Assembly: GCA_037952775.1 (NCBI GenBank)
Contig: JBANAY010000003.1
Span: forward strand, 7,068,001-7,132,000
Direction of reading: 5' to 3'
Length of the DNA: 64,000 bases
Origin: Clonostachys chloroleuca
Lineage: Eukaryota > Ascomycota > Sordariomycetes > Hypocreales > Bionectriaceae
The position numbers and the translations under genes were made by a program. A model generated the notes under the pieces. The model had not been told where the DNA came from and made no database searches. It was given only the letters and a program-made list of their open reading frames with translations. Shown here in pieces: positions 57,294 through 64,000 of the stretch (its first letter is position 1; each line of letters starts with the position of its first letter).

Positions 57294-58003
57294 GATGACT
57301 TACAGCTTAATAATTAGTTGTCAATTGAATAAGAAAACAGGCAATTGTCCGAATTGGAAAGACTAGGACAGAGACTCCTGACAATTGAATCCTTCCGGCC
57401 TGGCGACTTTGAATAAAACCCCAAGATTTGAATTGAAATCTCAGATTGAGGATTGGTCACCGACTCATCAAAATCGTACCACTCAGTCGGTCTCCGAGAC
57501 CCAGAAAAACGATTACAAACGGTGAAGGGGGCCGGAGAGTGCCGGTGGAGAGTGAAGTTTCTTTTGACAGAGGTGGCCCTAAACTCGTTTTGTCTCTTAC
57601 ACCCGAGAGGATCCGTATCCTCATCCGATAAAAATTGGGAAAAGAGGAAAATGAATGGGAAATTCTGGGATTCTCGGAGAGCAGGATTCCGAATCACGTG
57701 GACCAACGCATGAAGGGAGTCCCTGTATCCTGTCTGCTCCTTGGTTAGCACGTTTTCCCTAAAATTAGCCATGCATGGATCAAGTTAAAGCCTCGGGTCA
57801 GTGCTCAAATTTGAATTCAATGCTTCATTCAAGTCGCTGTTCTCTTATATAGTCCAGATTAGGTATTTATGAGGTATCACAGCAGAAATAATACAAATTA
57901 ACCCCATCGCGGGACAAGATATCAAACACACTTTCTCCTGGCACAGACACCCGAGCCGGACTTCTTCGGCAGAACGTAAAACACAAAAACAAAATAAGCA
58001 TCT
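57294..58003. other. intergenic, nothing seen
   Basis: About 700 bp between two minus-strand genes. A 152-codon minus-strand frame at 57314-57772 has no motif and is probably chance or promoter sequence. Confidence 0.4.
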
Positions 58004-59914
58004 TCAGCCTTCCTTCACCTGGTGGATATTGGCCAAGCTAGCCCGCCGGCTCACGCAGGGAGTGCCCCGTGGGGTTCCTCGTGGAGTGACACGGCTTTCG
58101 CCAAAGAACCGTTGCTGCTGGCTGAATCGCCTTCCAGCGGCTGGTCGATCAAGCGAGCCTAATGCAGGTGTCAATGTTAGTTGCTGCTTCTCCAGATTCC
58201 AAATGGGCATCAGAGGGTACTTACTTCGGCGGTCTTCGGGATCGTGCGCGGCGCTGACTCGTCGGCCCATACCGTGACCTTCGGTGCGCGACGCCTCGGC
58301 CAGCTTCTGGGCGAATGGCGACCGCTTTCGCAGCGTGGGGCCCTTCCAGTAGATGACATAGACGGCGATGACGAGCACGAACGAGATGGCGAACAGGATC
58401 GTGCATGCGTACTCCAGGTTCCGGCCGCTCTCGGCTCCAATGTTCTGCATAAAGGGGAGGGCGGGGACGGTCAATACACCGGCGAGGAAATCACGAGCCC
58501 AGCCGTTGCCACCGGTGGCAGAGGCTGAGTACGGACCATAGGCGCAGATCATGTAATCGATGGTGGCCATGTAGATGGCGTAGTTGGCGATGCCGATGAG
58601 GGCTGCGAAGATCATGGAGGCGATCCAGTGGATGGGAGGACCCTGGATGGTCCAGGCGAACCCGATCAGGCCAATTGGCAGGCAGGGGGCGGTATAGAGG
58701 AGGAACCACAGTCGCGACTCGTACTGAGCACGTTCATCGTGGGGCTTGGCAGCCCGCTCCTTGATGTTTCGCTGGATGGCGGGGATGAAGAGGAGCCATG
58801 CGAGGACGTATCCAACACCGATGGAGAGGAAGGAGAGTCCAATCTGGACAGTGTCGAAGTCCCACTTCTTGTAGACCAGGCCGAAAGACTGGATGAACAT
58901 GAAGATGAGGGCGTCGGAGAATCCTGAGAGCAGGGACAGAACCAGCACAATGGGCTCAGTGAGGAACATCTTGAAGGGCCGGAGCCAGGTGCTGATGATC
59001 TCCTTGGCGGAGAAGCGATCGGCGAAGGGCACAAGCTCATCAGGGCCCCAGACGTTGGCGCTGGGGTCCTCCTGTCTGCGCTTCTTGGCGATACGGTTCA
59101 TCATGATGGTGGTTCTGGTCTCAGGGACGGTGAAGAAGTGGATGATTTGGACAACACCACCGAGAATGAGCTGGACCCAGATGGACCAGGTCCAGTGGAG
59201 GTACTTCTCGGTGAATCCACCGACGATGGGGCCAAGCACGGAGCCACCGACGGAGGAGAAGACAACATAGGCGACGGCATACTGCTGGGTGTCTGCCTCC
59301 CACATGTCGGCAATCATACCCAGAGTGACGGAGCCACCAGCCGTGGACAAGCCACCGAGGGCTCGGCCGATGAGGACGGTGGCAAAGTTGGGAGCGAGGG
59401 CAACGGGAAGCTGCCAGATGTTGACGAGGAGCATAGATAACTGGAGGACAGGCCAGCGACCAAACTCCTCGGACCAGGGCGCCCAGAGCTCACATCCAAA
59501 GGCGTAGAAGACGAGGAAGATCATGGCACCGCAGCGGGCAGCCTGGTCGCTGACGTTGAATTCCTCAGCAATGCCCGGGATGGCATTGGAGTACAGAGAG
59601 GTGTTGAAGTTCATGGAGACCTGAACCCAAAAGATGACGGTGAGGATGTACCACTTCTTGATCCAAGGGAAGCAGTATCCGAGCTCCTCGTAGCAGTCAT
59701 CCTCGGTGATTTCGTATTTGTCGTGGGTGCCCAGCTTCTCAATATTGGCACCCTTGCCCTCGTATGCAGCAATGGTGTCGCTGTTGGTGCTGTGGCTGAT
59801 ATGCTCTGTTGAGCCTGAGCCAGAACCATCACTCCGGAGCTTCTCGCTGGCGCGCTCAAGGTCGGCATGGGTCACGAGGTCGGCAGAGCCGTCCTTCATG
59901 TGGTTAGAAGGCAT
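58004..59914 (-). CDS. MFS drug/polyamine-type transporter (DHA1-like)
   Basis: The frame is open throughout, 636 aa, with 12 hydrophobic segments. After a 90-residue acidic N-terminal tail come WIKKWYILTVIFWVQVSMNF and IAEEFNVSDQAARCGAMIFL, then the motif-A region ELWAPWSEEFGRWPVLQ, and IGRALGGLSTAGGSVTLGMI. SSVGGSVLGPIVGGF is motif C, and the long central loop is present. The family exports drugs, polyamines or metabolites across the plasma membrane by proton exchange; the substrate cannot be read here. Near the C terminus a 66 nt stretch looks like an intron kept in frame (see next entry), so the protein may be 614 aa. Confidence 0.85.
   Translation of the reverse strand: MPSNHMKDGSADLVTHADLERASEKLRSDGSGSGSTEHISHSTNSDTIAAYEGKGANIEKLGTHDKYEITEDDCYEELGYCFPWIKKWYILTVIFWVQVSMNFNTSLYSNAIPGIAEEFNVSDQAARCGAMIFLVFYAFGCELWAPWSEEFGRWPVLQLSMLLVNIWQLPVALAPNFATVLIGRALGGLSTAGGSVTLGMIADMWEADTQQYAVAYVVFSSVGGSVLGPIVGGFTEKYLHWTWSIWVQLILGGVVQIIHFFTVPETRTTIMMNRIAKKRRQEDPSANVWGPDELVPFADRFSAKEIISTWLRPFKMFLTEPIVLVLSLLSGFSDALIFMFIQSFGLVYKKWDFDTVQIGLSFLSIGVGYVLAWLLFIPAIQRNIKERAAKPHDERAQYESRLWFLLYTAPCLPIGLIGFAWTIQGPPIHWIASMIFAALIGIANYAIYMATIDYMICAYGPYSASATGGNGWARDFLAGVLTVPALPFMQNIGAESGRNLEYACTILFAISFVLVIAVYVIYWKGPTLRKRSPFAQKLAEASRTEGHGMGRRVSAAHDPEDRRSKYPLMPIWNLEKQQLTLTPALGSLDRPAAGRRFSQQQRFFGESRVTPRGTPRGTPCVSRRASLANIHQVKEG
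58159..58224 (-). other. probable in-frame (stop-free) intron in the MFS gene
   Basis: gtaagt at the 5' end, ctaacatt as branch point and cattag at the 3' end, 66 nt with no stop. Removal joins DPEDRRS to SLDRPAAG without a frame change. Confidence 0.55.
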
Positions 59915-62381
59915 CTTGGTAGAAGCCCCGACCAGGTGAAAAAGATATCCAAAACGAAGAGGAGAGCGTTAGGCCAGTAATGAGGCCCTGTCTGTTAGAT
60001 GACACAATAAGGATGGGGATTGGAATTAACGTTAGGTTCGGGGACTGCGGAGAGTCCTTATAGTTGATGGAGTTCTGGGGCAGAGCCAGCACATGGAGAG
60101 CTCTCTGGATGCGTATAGGATCAACTCCTCCCCAGAGGGGCCGGATGCGGGATAGTTGATACTGACATCACCTTCTAGACGGGCCCTTTGCGGCTCTCAA
60201 TTCCATAACCCTGCGCTACAGCATGCAGGATGCAAGGACCAGCCAGGCTAGTGCCGCTCCCAGACTACATGCGCAAGGGCCGTTGTTTTGCACGCACTCG
60301 GTTGTCACGGAAGCAAAAGAATACGGTTGCCTGCGGTGGAAACATCATCAACAATGGGGGCACAAACAAGACACGGTCATTCCTGTGGAGCTGCTGCTGG
60401 GGATCCGGCGGAGGGGGTCCGCACTTGGGGCGGCTCGACCGCACGTCGAAGATTATGGCGGTGTTCTGTGGGCTACATGTAGACCGAGCGGCAAACCAGG
60501 CTATTGATGAGTACATGCCAAAGGATCAATCTCCATGGCGGCGGTCTGCGAGCAGGCAGATTGCTCCTGTCTCAGAAGCCGGCTACGATGGCAATCCAAG
60601 ACAGCCACCCGGATGAGGCAAAGGCACGGATTCAGGCTGGCTCCCTTCCCGGTAGTTGTCAAATGGATGTCTCAAATGGGAACAGCTCCCACTGCCACTG
60701 GTCCTCCCACGCAGAAGCCGCAGATTCGGCCCGTTGTTTGCAGCTAGGATTAGACTTGGCTCCGGCTGGTGGTGTGCAGGGTCGAGCTACAGGAAAACTC
60801 TACCCATGGCATCATCCACGGCCAGAAGACGTTGGACAGTCGCCTCAAAAAGTGGCTCGACCATCATCTGGGCCGTCTGGTTTTTAGGAATGACGTTGTG
60901 ACTTTTGGCTGCGCACTATCAAGTCGGGAATAATATCATCGTGCAGCATCAAGTGGAGAGTGTCGGCACGGCTTTGCCGGCCAGAGCCCCATTTTCTGCT
61001 CCATCTAGGCAAGAGGGACAGGAGGGACAGCTGCTTATTCTCGCTGCTTGTCTGGCTGATGTCTGTCGCAAATGACGACGGTCATCCAGGCCAAGGACGA
61101 AATCGTGATGGGGGGACTGGACGCGGGCCAAGACAGGTCTTACTCGAGCCAGAGTCGACGGTCGAGAACGTGCCACACTAGAAGCTTGATTGAGATTCAT
61201 CTCAAGCCATGTTGAAAGCGGCCCTCTTTCCACCGGGCTTGTTTTTCGCCAATTGCTCCCGCTTTCTGGGCTCATGGCCAGCAGATTGTGCCCAATTGGC
61301 TTTGGGTAGCGCACGCCAGATGATGACGCTTGCGCTGAAACGGAACTGCCAACGATTGATGATCGATCCGAGAGTTCAATCAAGCTCTTGGCGCAGATCC
61401 ACAATTGATACTGCGTCCTTCATCCTTGCTGGAGAGTCACGATCGCCCGGCAGGGTCAGAAAATGGTGCCCGCGGTCCGATGATGAGCGGCTGATGCGCC
61501 CCTTGCCAATCAACCATATTTCTCTCATACGCAGTAGCATTGCCCATGGAGTCATGCTTGCCATGGACTTTGAAACATCACCATGATCATGAGAGATATT
61601 AGGAAAAACTGTCGATTTTTTCTTCTCAAGTTCTCCAGTTTACCCATAGTAAAATGTGAAATGGGTCTTGGTTTGATGGGACTGCCCGTCTTAGCTGGTG
61701 GTTCCATCCAGCAGGCAGCAGCATTAAATTTTGTAGATCTTTATTGCTCACTCTCCATCTTTTTCAGGTCATTCTGCAGAGAAGAATTGCATCGATGAGT
61801 GAATATACCGCGATGAACGAGACATCGTCAATTGAGGCGGTCTGGGGGTGCAGCCCTGTCTCTTGCTGCCCAGCCAAACGGTGCTTTGCCTCACCTCCAT
61901 TGATCGTCTCGGGATACTTATTCGGGGATCTTCATCGGAATGCATGATCCCCATGGAGAAGGAAACTTTATCAACTCTGAGTTTTGGCTGCTGTTGCGGG
62001 GAAATTAAACCTCGGTCAGAGGAAAGGTTAGATAAGGTAGCAAGGTAGTCAGTCTGCCGGGAAGCTTTCAGTCTGAGCAAGATTGGCAATACTCCAGTAA
62101 GCTGTAGACTGAGTCAGGTCTCTGGCCGCAGCATGATACTCCCATCATGAAGTGTTGCGAATGTCGCGGTGCTGTCAAGATGGAATCTCAGGCACCTGCA
62201 CATACAGTGAGAACCGCTCAAGCATCAGGGTTTACAGCATCTCTGGAAGGCCTCCAGAAGGAATCTGTCGTGCTGGAGGCCGCTAAAATGACCCACGTCC
62301 TCTGTAGCAGCGCCCTAATCAGATCGCTGTGAGCACTTCATATTGGTCGCTGGGACAATCAAGAATTCATCAACTAACCGT
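59915..62381. other. long intergenic, promoter of the MFS gene
   Basis: About 2.5 kb, GC-richer than the other spacers, which gives many chance frames on both strands. None has a motif I can support. No RNA gene apart from the tRNA at the right. Confidence 0.4.
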
Positions 62382-62463
62382 GCCCGGTTAGCTCAATCGG
62401 TAGAGCGTGAGACTCTTACGAGTTCACATCTCAAGGTTGCGGGTTCGACCCCCGCATCGGGCT
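62382..62463 (+). tRNA. tRNA-Lys (CUU) with a 9-nt intron
   Basis: 82 nt. The acceptor stem GCCCGGT pairs with ATCGGGC, the D stem GCTC with GAGC, the anticodon stem TGAGA with TCTCA, and the T stem GCGGG with CCCGC around TTCGACC. The anticodon loop is CTCTTA then an intron at 62419-62427 (cgagttcac) then A, giving anticodon CTT. The intron position, one base after the anticodon, is the usual one for nuclear tRNAs. Confidence 0.9.
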
Positions 62464-63499
62464 ATTCCTATAATCGATTCTTTTTTTGCAGATACAAGTT
62501 TCACCCGGTTCCCTTTTCCTTTTTTTGCCAACTTTAGGGTTTTTCTTTCTGATAATTGGCTTGCGAACAAGATTTCTATGTTATCTTATTCTTATGCACT
62601 TATATGTATTGAAGACTGGCCTCATTAGTAGCACATTAGACAAGTATGTTGATATTGTCAAAAATGGGCAACGATCCTCCCTGTCTTCTTATTCAATATG
62701 CAATACACCAGCCAAATAAAATACAGTAACTTTATGACAATATCCTACTGAAAACACTCTCAAACTCTTTTTGCGCATGATCAAAGGCTTTTTACGCATC
62801 AGAAAAGTCTTCTTGACCGGGATTCACAATGTGTTGATTTTTGGTATAGGGTAGATAAACGACATGGAACGACCCACATCCACAAATCGACGTTAGGTCA
62901 TTGCCGCGTGAAAAAAAAAAAAACGCGAAAAAACACTAGGCCGAGCAATAAATGGTTAAACGTGATTATTGTTGTTCATTCTTTCGCTGTAGGAACGAAT
63001 TGAAGGCGTGTTAAAGTTTTCATTTTCCCCAAACCTTATGCCCACCTCCAGTCGACAATGTTCATCAATTTTGGCCAGTCTTTCTAAACGCGGGCGAAAT
63101 TTTTACTTTCGTGTGGTCAACATTGTGAACTAGGGCATTGGGGAATAGGAACACCTCGGTTTCAACCTGGGCGGTGCTAAAAAAACCTCTTACTCGTCCG
63201 CGGTTATTTTACCACGAAGCTGGACTCGTGTCTGCTAGTCGAAATTGGAAAACATGTGACTTAGCCACATTCACTTGCCGTCACAGGGATGATCTCTTTG
63301 GCGAATAATTAATTGTTGAAACTAGTCCTGATCCTGGGTATATCGCGCATTCTGAGAATGAGAATGAGAAAAAAGAAAGACAAAATGAAAAGGAAGAAAT
63401 GATACCAGCCTTGATACACTGGCGAGAACATGACCCATTATTGCGTACAAAATAAAATCCAATCGTATACAAGTTGGAAGTGTACATTAAAACACTTCC
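62464..63499. other. intergenic, nothing seen
   Basis: About 1 kb, AT-rich, with several short A or T runs just past the tRNA. No supported frame. Confidence 0.5.
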
Positions 63500-64000
63500 T
63501 TAGCGCCAGTTCCACCAGGTTTCTACCTCCTTGATTACAGTTTCATACTGACTGTAGCATTGCATCCTGTAGGACTTGCCCTTGGAGGCTTTCTCCTCCC
63601 AAATGATGATGAAATCTGTCGCATTCTCAGGGTTAAGTGTGATGGCCTTGAAATCGTCAGTTAACTTCATGTGCTAGGGTAGAAATAATGCACAGACGTA
63701 CAACAATCTTCAAGTTCTTTTTCTTGGAGAGTATTTCTCTAAGAGCTTGATAGTGCCCCTTGAGACCATAAGTGAAGCCGTGCGAGGGCTTGACACCTCG
63801 GCTGTTCCTGTAGGCGATGACATACGCACCACCGTAGCCAAGTCCCACAGTAACGATGCGGGCGCCATCTCGCTTCTTGGGGTCGTATATCTTGAGTGTG
63901 TTTTTGAGGTTATCGGGTACGTTAGAGCTCCAGGACGACTTCCAACGAGCGTAGTAGGTCTGGTTGGGCCCAAGGGTGCAAGTCTTTAGATGATCGACTC
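63500..64000 (-). CDS. hypothetical protein, C-terminal part (5' end outside window)
   Basis: The frame is open from the right end of the window down to an intron (gtacgt, branch gttaactgac, acceptor tcaag, about 55 nt, near 63644-63698), then continues to TAA 63500-63502. The protein end reads LGPNQTYYARWKSSWSSNVP, VGLGYGGAYVIAYRNS, HGFTYGLKGHYQALREIL, then AITLNPENATDFIIIWEEKA and a tail ending VETWWNWR. Trp, Tyr and Gly are rich. I do not recognise the family. The repeated short aromatic/glycine pattern suggests a beta-rich fold such as a lectin-like or repeat protein, which is only inference. Confidence 0.55.

Noticed and set aside
57314..57772. 152-codon minus-strand frame upstream of the kinase-like gene region
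   Set aside because: No family motif; likely chance in a promoter/3' region.
58210..59900. Long frames on plus strand and other minus frames across the MFS gene
   Set aside because: Shadows of the GC-rich MFS coding sequence.
60223..61586. Several 60-150 codon frames on both strands
   Set aside because: GC-rich spacer produces chance frames; none has a motif or a matching splice pattern.
1..64000. CRISPR arrays, bacterial operons or phage genes
   Set aside because: Introns, codon use and protein families are all fungal; no regularly spaced direct repeats were seen.

Overview
The window looks like a contig piece from a filamentous ascomycete (Pezizomycotina), most probably a Eurotiales-type mould (Aspergillus/Penicillium-like). 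The evidence is direct: genes are broken by short GT-AG introns (about 48 to 95 nt) with CTAAC/CTGAC-like branch points, coding density is about one gene per 2 kb, and the families present (Zn2Cys6 factor, HET, Git3-type receptor, DUF7703, LysM/chitin-binding protein, pisatin-demethylase-like P450, Dur3 symporter) are typical of such fungi. The genus is inference.

Layout. 1-7.6 kb: end of a Git3-class glucose receptor, a GNAT acetyltransferase, a Zn2Cys6 regulator, an NAD-dependent epimerase-like enzyme and an acidic WW-domain protein. 9-15 kb: a frameshifted DUF7730 gene, a second GNAT enzyme, and an SDR dehydrogenase interrupted by one TAG codon. 15.5-17.9 kb: a seven-exon Dur3-like symporter. 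18-28.8 kb: mostly AT-rich and gene-poor, with a HET-domain protein, a small C2H2 zinc-finger protein, a TauD-like dioxygenase and a decayed membrane-protein gene. 28.8-41.3 kb: a Ras-like/ankyrin fusion, a LysM/chitin-binding secreted protein, an OST-alpha/TMEM184 membrane protein, a 2-hydroxyacid dehydrogenase, an NmrA-like protein and a DUF7703 membrane protein. 43-51 kb: a P450, a MYND protein, an orphan, a glutathione S-transferase and a frameshifted NmrA-like gene. 53-60 kb: a small papain-fold-like protein, an orphan, a degenerate kinase-like protein and a large MFS transporter. A tRNA-Lys(CUU) with an intron lies at 62.4 kb, and a partial unknown gene runs off the right end.

How the genes work together. 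I see no biosynthetic core enzyme (PKS, NRPS, terpene synthase), so I do not call a metabolite cluster. The content reads as an accessory region: nutrient sensing and uptake (receptor, Dur3, TauD-like enzyme, MFS), detoxification (GST, GNATs, P450, reductases), self-recognition (HET) and cell-wall or host interface (LysM protein). At least four genes show damage (SDR, DUF7730, second NmrA, decayed membrane protein), which fits an accessory region under relaxed selection.

Most interesting leads: a TAG-interrupted but otherwise intact SDR gene whose stop would become Trp by A-to-I editing; an atypical Ras GTPase fused to ankyrin repeats; a cluster of six CATTCY (TEA/AbaA-type) sites upstream of the P450; a probable GC-AG intron in the LysM gene; an in-frame stop-free intron candidate in the MFS gene; and a dispersed ~50 bp repeat present three times.
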